Assembly (NCBI GenBank): GCA_028284805.1
Contig: JANQQZ010000099.1
Span: 1-36,514, forward strand
Direction of reading: 5' to 3'
Length of the DNA stretch: 36,514 nucleotides
Source of the DNA: Phycisphaerales bacterium
GTDB taxonomy: Bacteria; Planctomycetota; Phycisphaerae; Phycisphaerales; UBA1924
Positions 25,386 to 32,539 of the stretch are shown in pieces. The notes below the pieces were generated by a model. It was not told the origin of the DNA. It did no database searches and saw nothing but the letters and a program-made list of their open reading frames with translations. The position numbers and the translations under genes were made by a program. How positions within the stretch are numbered: position 1 is the first letter of the stretch; each line of letters opens with the position of its first letter.

Positions 25386-25413
25386 CGGGCCCCCCGCGTA
25401 AGCGAGAGGCCCG
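25386..25413. terminator. Bidirectional hairpin terminator between convergent genes
   Basis: A 12-bp stem, CGGGCCCCCCGC (25386-25397) and GCGAGAGGCCCG (25402-25413), with loop GTAA. It is fully paired on the minus strand if two G-U pairs are allowed. It is almost centred between the stop of the DUF2314-like gene (25357) and that of the lipoprotein gene (25442), about 28 nt from each. On the minus strand it is followed by CTTTC, a short pyrimidine run. Position and stem strength support a shared terminator. Confidence 0.7.
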
Positions 25414-25441
25414 TGAAGGAATCGTGATGTTTGTACGGGGC

Positions 25442-25705
25442 TCAGCCGCCGCCCGTGACGGCGTCGACGCCCTCTTCGATCGCGTCGCCGGCCTCGTCGG
25501 CGGCTTCGTCGATCACCTCGCCGGCCTCGTTGGCGGCGTCGTCGATGGCCTCGCCCGCGTCGTTGGCGGCGTCTTCGAGGGCGTTGCCGGTGTCGGTCGC
25601 GGCGTCCTCAGCGGCGGTGGTGTCCGCGGCGGGCTCGCTCGACCGCTCGCAACCGACGAGCGCGAGGCACGAGATAAGAGCGAGAGCAGAGATCTTGTTC
25701 AGCAT
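25442..25705 (-). CDS. Small lipoprotein of four 11-residue acidic repeats
   Basis: An 87-residue predicted lipoprotein. The signal peptide ends in a lipobox LVGC, so Cys19 would be lipidated after cleavage by signal peptidase II. The mature part is Ala/Asp/Glu-rich with four consecutive 11-residue repeats at 36-79: ATDTGNALEDA, ANDAGEAIDDA, ANEAGEVIDEA and ADEAGDAIEEG. The hendecad period suggests a right-handed coiled coil or LEA-like amphipathic helix. No enzymatic residues are present. ATG is preceded by GAAGGAGA with good spacing. It lies 67 nt downstream of lepB. An envelope spacer or stress-protection role is possible. Confidence 0.82.
   Translation of the reverse strand: MLNKISALALISCLALVGCERSSEPAADTTAAEDAATDTGNALEDAANDAGEAIDDAANEAGEVIDEAADEAGDAIEEGVDAVTGGG
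25469..25600 (-). repeat. Four tandem 33-bp repeats inside the lipoprotein gene
   Basis: These are the DNA counterpart of the four 11-residue units at residues 36-79. Each unit is 33 bp and differs from its neighbours mainly at codon third positions and at Asp/Glu or Ala/Val changes. Such in-frame repeats can gain or lose units by slippage, so length variation between strains is likely. Confidence 0.7.
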
Positions 25706-25726
25706 GGTTCGTTCTCCTTCGTTTCT

Positions 25727-25765
25727 GGCCTGGCCGGAGTGTAGGACTCTGGACGGGGCCAGGCC
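25727..25765. repeat. 9-bp perfect inverted repeat between lepB and the lipoprotein gene
   Basis: GGCCTGGCC (25727-25735) and GGCCAGGCC (25757-25765) are exact reverse complements separated by 21 bases. The spacer itself can fold (GAGT-gtagg-ACTC at 25737-25749) and contains a -10-like TACACT on the minus strand. It begins 8 bases after the lepB stop and ends just before the lipoprotein Shine-Dalgarno sequence. It may be a lepB 3' end structure or a leader hairpin of the lipoprotein. Confidence 0.55.
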
Positions 25766-25772
25766 CGGGGGG

Positions 25773-26702
25773 CTAGTCGAGCGGCCTGCCGGTACGCGTG
25801 AAGCGGGGCATATAGAAGTTGGACTTGTCGAGGCTGAAGGCGACCGCGAAGGCCCGGCCGTGGATGCGCTTGCGGTGGATGAAGCCGACCTTCTGCCCCC
25901 ACTCGGAGGGGTCGAGGTTCCACTGACGGCTGTCCTTGGAGCCGAAGCGGTTGTCGCCGATCACGACGTAGTGGTCCTCGGGCACCGTGATAGGCGGGAA
26001 GTCGCGAATGATGCGCTCGTCGGGGTCGGTGTCGAACATCACCGGGTGCTCGTCGCCCTGGATCGTCTCGATGAAGAACTCGAACTTGCTGGCCTCGACG
26101 GGATCGAGAAACTTCGAGACGCTCGGGTCGGCCTCGGTGTAGTCAGACTCCTCGCCGTTGACGATGAGGCGCCCGTTCTGCATCTCGATCGTGTCGCCGC
26201 CCTGTGCGACGAGGCGCTTGACGATGCGGACCTCGTCTCCTGCGTCGGGCGAGTAGCAGACGACGATGTCGCCTCGGTCGGGCTTGTCCCACTGGCCGAT
26301 GATCCAGGATTCCTTTGAGAAGGGCACCCGGATGCCGTAGGCCCATTTGTGGACGAGGATGCGGTCGCCGACGAGGACGGTGGGTTCCATCGAGCCGGTC
26401 GGCACGTCGAACCAGTCGATCGCGACGAGACGGAAGGTCATGACGATGAGCAGGATCTGTCCGAGCGGGCGGATCCATTCGCCCCACAGGTAGCCGAGGA
26501 TGGAGTCGTACTTCTTCTTCTCTTTCTTTTTCTTCTTGCGCTTCCGACCCTTGGCGGTGGGCTGTGCGTCGGGCTCGGTCGGGCCTTCCTCGCCCTTGGC
26601 CATCGCCTGGGCGCGGCGTTGGGCCGCGGTGAGCTCGGCGGGTTCCGACGGCGCGCTGCCGCCCTCGGGCGTCGGGGGCTGGGTGTCGTGCTCGTCGGGC
26701 AT
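25773..26702 (-). CDS. lepB: Signal peptidase I with polybasic N-terminal extension
   Basis: A 309-residue membrane serine protease (S26) that removes signal peptides from exported proteins. The Ser-Lys dyad is visible: Ser104 in PTGSMEPT (101-108) and Lys162 in VRIVKRLVAQGGD (158-170). The other conserved boxes are RGDIVV (143-148) and GDNRFGSKDSR. One membrane span lies at about 78-97. The first 65 residues are a disordered, Glu/Pro/Ala-rich extension ending in the polybasic run KGRKRKKKKKEKKK (51-64), which would sit at the cytoplasmic membrane face. An insertion between the Lys box and the last box (about 185-235) fits the large type. ATG at 26702 has GGAGG 8 bases upstream. Several exported proteins here would be its clients. 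Confidence 0.96.
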   Translation of the reverse strand: MPDEHDTQPPTPEGGSAPSEPAELTAAQRRAQAMAKGEEGPTEPDAQPTAKGRKRKKKKKEKKKYDSILGYLWGEWIRPLGQILLIVMTFRLVAIDWFDVPTGSMEPTVLVGDRILVHKWAYGIRVPFSKESWIIGQWDKPDRGDIVVCYSPDAGDEVRIVKRLVAQGGDTIEMQNGRLIVNGEESDYTEADPSVSKFLDPVEASKFEFFIETIQGDEHPVMFDTDPDERIIRDFPPITVPEDHYVVIGDNRFGSKDSRQWNLDPSEWGQKVGFIHRKRIHGRAFAVAFSLDKSNFYMPRFTRTGRPLD

Positions 26703-26773
26703 CGTCGGTCGTCCTCCGGAGGGTGGCAGAGGGTAGAACCGCGTGTCGGGGGCCGACGGCAAGCACCGGAGTG

Positions 26774-27958
26774 TTACCGGGCGAGGAGGGCGACCGCGGT
26801 CATGTCATCGTCGCTCGGCGTGCCCTCCGCGAAATCGTCGGCCATGGACAAGAACCGGGCGAGCAGTGATTCGGCGTCGCCTTTGTGCTCTTGCACCGCC
26901 CGCGCGAGGTGCTCGGCGCCGAGCTGGGCTCCGTCGGGGCGGGAGCGTTCGTGGAGGCCATCGGAGGCGAGCACGAGGCGGGCGCCGGGCATCATGGGAA
27001 TGGGCGTGGGGTCGGCGTAGGTGATACCGGGCAGGATGCCGATGGGCGGTCCGTGACTGTCGAGCTCGCGGACGACGGTGGATCCGAAGCGGGCGGGGGG
27101 TCTGAAGAACGTCGGGCCGTGCCCTGCGGAGACGTAGGTCGCGCCGATTGGGTCGGCGGCGGGGATGCGCGCGACGGCGAGCGTGACGAAGAGGTTGTCC
27201 GGCAGTTCGCTGGCCATGAGATCGTTGAGCCTGGCGAGCTTGGCGCCGAGGCACCCGGGGTCGGTGAAGATTGCTCGCGCGTAGGCGCGGGTGGTGGCTG
27301 CGATGAGCGCCGGGCCGATGCCGTGCCCCGTGACGTCGCCCAGGACGACGCAGGTCGCTCCGTCGGAGGCGGTGAACCAGTCGTAGAAGTCGCCGCCCGT
27401 GTCGTCGGCGGGGTGGGACCAGCCGTGGACGTCGAGGTCTGGGCGATTGGGCGGGTCGTGCGGCAGGAGAGACTGCTGGATGCCGCGCGCGAGGCTGAGC
27501 TCGCGGTCGAGGCGTGCGCGTTCGTCGCGTGCGCGTTCGAGCTCGACTTCAGAGGTCTTGTCGCGCCCGATGCCCAAGAGCCATGCCTTTCCATCGGCAT
27601 CGGTGAACGGGGCCTCGAACAGATCGATGATCGCATCACCGAGCTTGTTGAGACGGAGCGGTACGTCGCGGGTGATCACGGGCACCCCGGCGTCGAGCTT
27701 CGCTCGCACGGCATCGACGAGCGCCCGTGACTGCGCGGCATCGGGAGAGAGGTCCTGGAATCGCAGGCCTCGGATCGAATCCGGGGTGTGCCCGAGGTCC
27801 TCGGCAACCCCGCGGTTGGCGAGCTTGTAGGTGCCCTGCTCGTCGATCGCGTAGAGATAGAACGGCACGAGATCGAGGATGTCGCGCAGCGTGCGCAGCT
27901 CTGCCTCGAGCTCGGTGATGCGTCGGTGGTGCGGGTCGGCGGTCGCGTCGCTGGGCAT
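26774..27958 (-). CDS. PAS-domain PP2C/SpoIIE-type serine phosphatase
   Basis: A 394-residue cytoplasmic signalling protein. An N-terminal helix (10-30) leads to a PAS domain (about 28-135; FYLYAIDEQGTYKLANRGV then LGIGRDKT). A coiled-coil linker (136-158) follows, then a SpoIIE/RsbU-type PP2C domain with ADDTGGDFYDW (184-194), VLGDVTGHGIGPALIA (205-220) and the terminal SDDDMTAVAL. The metal-binding aspartates are intact, so phosphatase activity is likely. In RsbU-type systems such enzymes dephosphorylate an anti-sigma-factor antagonist; no antagonist or anti-sigma kinase gene is nearby. ATG at 27958 is chosen over longer frames. It diverges from the dockerin-tailed gene and precedes lepB by 71 nt. 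Confidence 0.9.
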   Translation of the reverse strand: MPSDATADPHHRRITELEAELRTLRDILDLVPFYLYAIDEQGTYKLANRGVAEDLGHTPDSIRGLRFQDLSPDAAQSRALVDAVRAKLDAGVPVITRDVPLRLNKLGDAIIDLFEAPFTDADGKAWLLGIGRDKTSEVELERARDERARLDRELSLARGIQQSLLPHDPPNRPDLDVHGWSHPADDTGGDFYDWFTASDGATCVVLGDVTGHGIGPALIAATTRAYARAIFTDPGCLGAKLARLNDLMASELPDNLFVTLAVARIPAADPIGATYVSAGHGPTFFRPPARFGSTVVRELDSHGPPIGILPGITYADPTPIPMMPGARLVLASDGLHERSRPDGAQLGAEHLARAVQEHKGDAESLLARFLSMADDFAEGTPSDDDMTAVALLAR

Positions 27959-28039
27959 GCACCATTGAATGCCTCGTCGGGGTGTCGGACTTCGGTGCCG
28001 GCTTGATCTGACACAGAACACAAAATCGGCGGCCGGCTC

Positions 28040-28064
28040 GGAACCCGGACCGACGGTGCGCGTC
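28040..28064 (+). promoter_or_regulatory. Candidate ECF-sigma promoter for the dockerin-tailed gene
   Basis: GGAACC (28040-28045) and CGTC (28061-28064), with exactly 16 bases between AAC and CGTC, match the general ECF sigma layout (an AAC-type -35 and CGTC-type -10). The gene start is about 75 nt further on at 28147. Sequence match alone; GGAACC and CGTC are not rare in such GC-rich DNA. Confidence 0.35.
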
Positions 28065-28146
28065 ATACCTAGCAGCATGAGACCGGCGGGGATCGGGAGT
28101 CCCTCGCCGAAGCCCGTGAACGCTTGATCAGAAACGGAGAACGACG

Positions 28147-29316
28147 ATGCGATCGATCCGGACCGCTGGGGTTGTTGTGTGTGCCTTGGGTCTACTCGCT
28201 GTCGGCACGACGAGCGGGCAGGTGTGCCAGCCAAGCGTGATCGGCCCTGTGCAGTCCGCCGAGCCCAACCCGCAGTCGGCGGGTTCGGACGGCACGCTGG
28301 CGGCCGTCACGTACTCGGGCGGCGTGCTGGTGCTGGACTTCGAGGTTGAGCCGCCGGCGGAGACGTTTGTCCCGTTCCCGGACTTTGTCCAATGGGTCGA
28401 GGTGTCGGGCGACAACGTCTACGTCGTTACCAACGAGACCTTTGTCGTGCTCGACGCTTCCGATCGTGCGGCACCCGTCGAGGTCGGCTCCGTGAGCGAT
28501 CCTCGTCTCGCGGGCATCTGGGCGGGCGGACACGCCAGCCCGACCGGGCGCGTGCTGCTGTGCGACCTCACGGCCGGCGTCCTCTGGGTCGACGCGAGCG
28601 ATCCGACCGCGCCGGTCGTTGCGGCCGAAGCCAGCGTTCCGGTACCGCACTCGATCGATGTCGCTGGCGACTTCGCGTTCGTGTCGCAGAACGGCACCTT
28701 CCGGACCATGACCGTGCTCAACGTGAGCTCGCCCGCGGCGTTCGCAGCGATTGCATCGGTCGACCTTCCCGGGGCCAGCGCGTCGGACGGCATCGCGATC
28801 GCCGGCGATGCCGCGATCATCGGTGTCGGCAACGACCTCGCTGTGGTCGACATCTCGACACCAACCGCGCCGCAGTTCGTGCAGTTGGTCGAGATCCTGC
28901 CGCGCGTGACGCTCGAGTCGGTGATCGCGTCGGGCGATCGCGGGTTTGTGGTTGGGTTCGATTTCCCCACGCCCGCGGCGGCCCCTCTGGTCGTGCTGGA
29001 TCTGACCGATCCTCTTGCGCCCGTTGAGATCGGGCGAACAACGGTGAACGGGGCGGTTTCTCGGAGTGTGCTGGTGGGTGACACGCTCGTCGTCCCGAGC
29101 GTCGACGCGCAGACCACACTTGTTGACGTATCGGATTGCCGGCCCGAGCCGTGCGTTGCCGACACGAATGGCGACGGCGAGCTCACCCCCGCCGACCTCA
29201 ACGCGTGGATCATGGCGTTCAACGCGCAATCGGACGCGTGCGATCAGAACGCCGACGGGCTCTGCACGCCAGCCGACTTCAACGCGTGGATCATCAACTT
29301 CAACGCAGGCTGTTAG
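28147..29316 (+). CDS. Secreted beta-propeller protein with GC-type dockerin
   Basis: A 389-residue exported protein. The signal peptide spans 1-24 (hydrophobic, ending TTSG). Residues 45-330 are LVIVD-like propeller repeats, such as VYVVTNETFVVLDASDRAAP, LLCDLTAGVLWVDASDPTAP, LAVVDISTPTAP and LVVLDLTDPLAP, each ending in a D-x-S/T-D-P-x-x-P turn. The last 55 residues (335-389) are a dockerin-like pair of calcium loops, DTNGDGELTPAD and DQNADGLCTPAD. Each is followed by NAWI and bounded by cysteines, ending NAGC. This GC-type dockerin is typical of Phycisphaerae and is thought to anchor or sort surface proteins. The partner is unknown. The stop is 9 nt from the convergent pfkA stop. Confidence 0.9.
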   Translation: MRSIRTAGVVVCALGLLAVGTTSGQVCQPSVIGPVQSAEPNPQSAGSDGTLAAVTYSGGVLVLDFEVEPPAETFVPFPDFVQWVEVSGDNVYVVTNETFVVLDASDRAAPVEVGSVSDPRLAGIWAGGHASPTGRVLLCDLTAGVLWVDASDPTAPVVAAEASVPVPHSIDVAGDFAFVSQNGTFRTMTVLNVSSPAAFAAIASVDLPGASASDGIAIAGDAAIIGVGNDLAVVDISTPTAPQFVQLVEILPRVTLESVIASGDRGFVVGFDFPTPAAAPLVVLDLTDPLAPVEIGRTTVNGAVSRSVLVGDTLVVPSVDAQTTLVDVSDCRPEPCVADTNGDGELTPADLNAWIMAFNAQSDACDQNADGLCTPADFNAWIINFNAGC

Positions 29317-29325
29317 GAACGGCGC

Positions 29326-30423
29326 TCAGTCCCCGAAGCTGGTGTAGACGCTGCGGGCGGCCTCGATCAGCGGGTGATCGGGCGGTACAAGCCGCTGCTT
29401 GTTGGCGGCCGAGGTGATCTCGACGTCCGTCAGCCTGCCCCCCTGCATCACCACGAGCCGGTTCTTCTTGCCCTCTTTGAGCAGTTCCATCGCGTGATGC
29501 CCGAACTGGGTGGCGAGCACGCGGTCGGGGGCGACGGGTGTGCCTCCACGCTGCACGTGGCCGAGCACGACGTAGCGCGACTCGATCTCGGTCATGGCCT
29601 CGATCTTGTCGGCGAGCCACTTGCCGATGCCGCCCAGGCGGATCGGGTCGGGCGAGTCTTCGATGACGCGGTCGACGATCTGCTCGCCCCCCTTGGGCTT
29701 GGCACCCTCGCTGGCGCAGATGATGGTGAAGCGCTTGCCGCGCTGCGAGCGGGCCATGCAGGCCTCGGCGACCTTGTCGAGGTCGAACTCGATCTCGGGG
29801 ATGAGGATGACATCGGAACCCGACGCGACGCCCGCGTGCAGCGCGAGCCAGCCCGCGTTGCGGCCCATGACCTCGACCACCATGACACGGTGGTGGCTGG
29901 CGGCGGTCGTGTGCACACGGTCGAGCGCCTCGGTCGCGACGCTGACGGCGGTGAGGAAGCCGAAGGTGATGTCCGACCCGTGCAGGTCGTTGTCGATCGT
30001 CTTGGGCACACCGATGCAGTTGACGCCCCGCTCGGCGAAGGGCGCGGCGGCGGACATGGTCCCGTCGCCCCCGATGCAGACGAGAGTGTCGATGCCGTTG
30101 GTCTGCATGTGGGTCATGCAGACGTCGGTCATGTCCATGTACTTGATGGAGCCGTCGTCGTGCTTGCCGATGGCGAACTTCTGTGGGTTGGCCTTGTTGG
30201 ACGAGCCCAGGATGGTGCCGCCATCGGTGAGGATGTTGGAGACGTCGTCCTTGGCGAGGGGGCGGACGCGGTCCTCGATGAGGCCCAGGAAGCCATCCTC
30301 GATGCCCATGACGTCGATGCCGTGGTAGAGGGCGTCCTTGGTGACGGCCCTGATGACGGCGTTGAGGCCTGGGCAGTCGCCTCCGCCCGTGAGGACACCG
30401 ATTCGCTTGGGGTAGTGGCTCAT
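29326..30423 (-). CDS. pfkA: 6-phosphofructokinase
   Basis: A 365-residue glycolytic enzyme phosphorylating fructose 6-phosphate. LTGGGDCPGLNAVIR (11-25) and DGGTILGSS (67-75) bind the phosphoryl donor. IGGDGTMSAA (117-126) has Gly121 at the position that is Gly in ATP enzymes and Asp in PPi enzymes. PKTIDND (140-146) has the catalytic Asp but Lys141, where E. coli PfkA has Gly. This Gly/Lys pairing occurs in plant-type and other group III ATP enzymes, so ATP is the likely donor. MGRNAGWLAL and ESRYVVLGHVQRGG complete the active site. ATG at 30423 has no Shine-Dalgarno sequence, but an inverted repeat (30436-30454) sits just upstream. Confidence 0.94.
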   Translation of the reverse strand: MSHYPKRIGVLTGGGDCPGLNAVIRAVTKDALYHGIDVMGIEDGFLGLIEDRVRPLAKDDVSNILTDGGTILGSSNKANPQKFAIGKHDDGSIKYMDMTDVCMTHMQTNGIDTLVCIGGDGTMSAAAPFAERGVNCIGVPKTIDNDLHGSDITFGFLTAVSVATEALDRVHTTAASHHRVMVVEVMGRNAGWLALHAGVASGSDVILIPEIEFDLDKVAEACMARSQRGKRFTIICASEGAKPKGGEQIVDRVIEDSPDPIRLGGIGKWLADKIEAMTEIESRYVVLGHVQRGGTPVAPDRVLATQFGHHAMELLKEGKKNRLVVMQGGRLTDVEITSAANKQRLVPPDHPLIEAARSVYTSFGD

Positions 30424-30435
30424 ATCGGAACGGGT

Positions 30436-30454
30436 ATCGGCCGATCGGGCCGAT
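30436..30454. promoter_or_regulatory. Inverted repeat just upstream of pfkA
   Basis: ATCGGCC (30436-30442), spacer GATCG, GGCCGAT (30448-30454): a perfect 7-bp inverted repeat. It starts 12 bases before the pfkA start codon, where a Shine-Dalgarno sequence would be expected and is missing. It could be an operator or a leader hairpin controlling translation. Confidence 0.4.
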
Positions 30455-30571
30455 CCGTGCTCAGATCGGGGTGCAATAGACGAGACATCGGAGCGTTTGG
30501 CCTGCGGGCCCGCGTGGGCCGACGAGTGAAACCCGCCGATTTCGGGGTCGGCAAGCGTGGGGAAACGCGAC

Positions 30572-31345
30572 ATGAAAGCGACACTGACGATCTCGGCTGC
30601 ACTGGTCTTGTTTGGCTCGGCCTCCGGCCTGACGGCGCAGCCTGAAGGGCTGCTGGGCGGCCCGGCGATGCAGGCAGCCCAGCCCGAGGGCGAGGTCCGC
30701 GGCGAGCGGGGGCCCCGGAAGGGCCCGCGGATGAGCAGGGCCGCGTTCCTCGAGCGGTTCGACACCGATGGCGACGGCGAGTTGAGCGATGCGGAGAAGG
30801 CGGAGGCGAAGGAGGCGATGCAGGCCCGTCGAGAGGCGAAGAAGGCCGAACTCGAGGCCCGTCTGCTTCCCAGATTCGACGACAACGGCGACGGCAAACT
30901 CGACGAGGCGGAATGGGAGGCCGTGAAGGAGACCGTGGGCCCGATGCTCCGCGAGCGTGGGCGGCGTGGACACGAGCACAGGCGGCACATGCACCAGCGG
31001 GCGCTCGAGCTGTTCGACGCGGATGAGGACGGCCGGCTCAGTGACGCTGAGAAGGCCGCCGCCAAGGCTCACTTCGAGCAGAAGAGAGCCGAGCTTGTGG
31101 AGCGGTTCGACGCCGACGGGGACGGGAAGCTGACAGGCGAGGAGCGCCGGGCCGCGGGGCAGTCGATCCGCGAACGGCGAATGCTCGACGCGAACCGCGA
31201 CGGTGCTGTCGATGAGCTCGACGTGCAGGCGATCACGGAGCGGTTTACCGCGGGCGAGCGGATCCCCGACATCAACCGCGACGGCGTGCGCGACGCATCG
31301 GACGTTGCGGAGCTTCTCGAGCGCATCGGCTCGTACGACGGCTGA
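30572..31345 (+). CDS. Secreted protein with six EF-hand calcium loops
   Basis: A 257-residue exported protein. The signal peptide covers about 1-22 (MKATLTISAALVLFGSASG). Six 12-residue EF-hand loops are visible: DTDGDGELSDAE (64-75), DDNGDGKLDEAE (103-114), DADEDGRLSDAE (149-160), DADGDGKLTGEE (180-191), DANRDGAVDELD (206-217) and DINRDGVRDASD (233-244). The first four are separated by strongly charged Lys/Arg/Glu helices and the last two are dockerin-like. It probably binds calcium in the periplasm or at the cell surface. ATG at 30572 follows GGGGAAA. Such proteins are frequent in planctomycetes and no enzymatic role is evident. Confidence 0.9.
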   Translation: MKATLTISAALVLFGSASGLTAQPEGLLGGPAMQAAQPEGEVRGERGPRKGPRMSRAAFLERFDTDGDGELSDAEKAEAKEAMQARREAKKAELEARLLPRFDDNGDGKLDEAEWEAVKETVGPMLRERGRRGHEHRRHMHQRALELFDADEDGRLSDAEKAAAKAHFEQKRAELVERFDADGDGKLTGEERRAAGQSIRERRMLDANRDGAVDELDVQAITERFTAGERIPDINRDGVRDASDVAELLERIGSYDG

Positions 31346-31360
31346 ACGACCAGTGACAAC

Positions 31361-32491
31361 TCATGTGCCCCGATCCGCGGGTGGCCCCTTCGCGGGCCCC
31401 CGCGCTTTCATTGTCTGATCAAGAAGCGTCCCGGCGCGTGGCCTGGGGTCGACCCGACGTCCGGCACGGGTTTCCCGATCCTTTGCTCGCTTGCGTCGGT
31501 CCGACCAGAGAAACACCAACCTGATAGACCGCTCAAGCAGTTTCACACTCCAGGCGAACACGATCATGCCCGGCACCAGCAGCGCGAGAATCAGTGCCTG
31601 TCTGAGCACGAGCGCAGGCGGAACCACACCCGGGACGACGCGAGTCAGCACGTAGTAGAGCGCGCCAGCGCAGGCCAGGGCGGTGATTGCCGCGACCATA
31701 CACAATCGGCGGATCGGCGGTGCCTCGCGCAGCTTCGCGGCGTGCGGCGCGACGCGCAGGAGCATCGGCACGGTGGCGATGCACTCGGGGCCGTTGAGCA
31801 GGACGCCCGTCCGGTCGCGCATGCGGAACGCGATTCCGCCGCGTCGGGATCGCTCCCACTTCTGCACCGATGCCCACGGGATGTCACGCGGGCCTCGCTG
31901 ATCGATCACGGTCAGCCCGGATTCGCGGATCGCGGCCCGGAAGGGCGGGCGCGGCCCGCCCGTGCCGGTCAGCACGCCGAGCCCGCAGAGCACCGCTGCC
32001 ATGCACAAGCCGGCGGCGGATCTCGCCGCATCGGGGAACAGTGGGTGCGCCGGTTGGAAGAGGTACTGGCCGGTTCCCGTCGCGAGGTCGACCGCGAACG
32101 CGACCCCGATTGAGCCGAAGAGAAGCAGGAACGTGACCAAGACCCAGGGCGAGTGTCTGGCGGGCCACACGCTGATGGAGGCGTCGCCGGCGTCGGTCGC
32201 CCGATCGAACGATCGTGCCCACATCCGGCGCGCGACGCGTCCTTCTGTGAGCGTGCTGAACGCCACACGGTGGATGCGCCCGTCGTGCTCGACGACGACG
32301 TCGTTGCCGTGGTCCGAGAGCCGGGCGACGATGGCGTCCTCGTAGGGCACAACCGAGCCCTCGTCCGGTCTCGGGGCGCGTTCGTCGCTGCCGAGCTTGC
32401 GTTCCACGACCCGGATGCCGCGCAGGGTTGGCGTGCCCCAGAGCGTCCGCGCGAGGCCCGCGCGGGGAACATGGGTCGGTTCAGCGGACAC
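31361..32491 (-). CDS. Multispan membrane protein, function unknown
   Basis: A 376-residue protein I do not recognise. The first 110 residues are soluble and basic/acidic mixed. Four hydrophobic spans follow at about 114-134, 160-177, 263-284 and 292-318. The loop between spans 2 and 3 (GLTVIDQRGPRDIPWASVQKW and on) reads like a PH-type beta domain (bacterial PH-like), often found between membrane spans. The C-terminal 50 residues are strongly basic. The start is GTG at 32491 with no good Shine-Dalgarno sequence. It begins 48 nt after the PEP-CTERM gene and is probably co-transcribed. Its 3' end overlaps the terminator of the convergent EF-hand gene. Confidence 0.72.
   Translation of the reverse strand: MSAEPTHVPRAGLARTLWGTPTLRGIRVVERKLGSDERAPRPDEGSVVPYEDAIVARLSDHGNDVVVEHDGRIHRVAFSTLTEGRVARRMWARSFDRATDAGDASISVWPARHSPWVLVTFLLLFGSIGVAFAVDLATGTGQYLFQPAHPLFPDAARSAAGLCMAAVLCGLGVLTGTGGPRPPFRAAIRESGLTVIDQRGPRDIPWASVQKWERSRRGGIAFRMRDRTGVLLNGPECIATVPMLLRVAPHAAKLREAPPIRRLCMVAAITALACAGALYYVLTRVVPGVVPPALVLRQALILALLVPGMIVFAWSVKLLERSIRLVFLWSDRRKRAKDRETRAGRRVDPRPRAGTLLDQTMKARGPAKGPPADRGT
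31377..31403 (+). terminator. Hairpin terminator of the EF-hand gene
   Basis: GCGGG-T-GGCCC (31377-31387), loop CTTCGC, GGGCCCCCGC (31394-31403): ten pairs with one bulged T, followed by GCTTTCATTGTC. It lies 32 nt after the EF-hand stop and inside the 3' coding end of the opposing membrane protein gene. The CCCGC/CTTTC context resembles the minus-strand side of the hairpin at 25386-25413. Confidence 0.5.
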
Positions 32492-32539
32492 GTCGGATTC
32501 TACTGGCGTGTGCGCATGACCCCCACGACGGCCCGTCGA

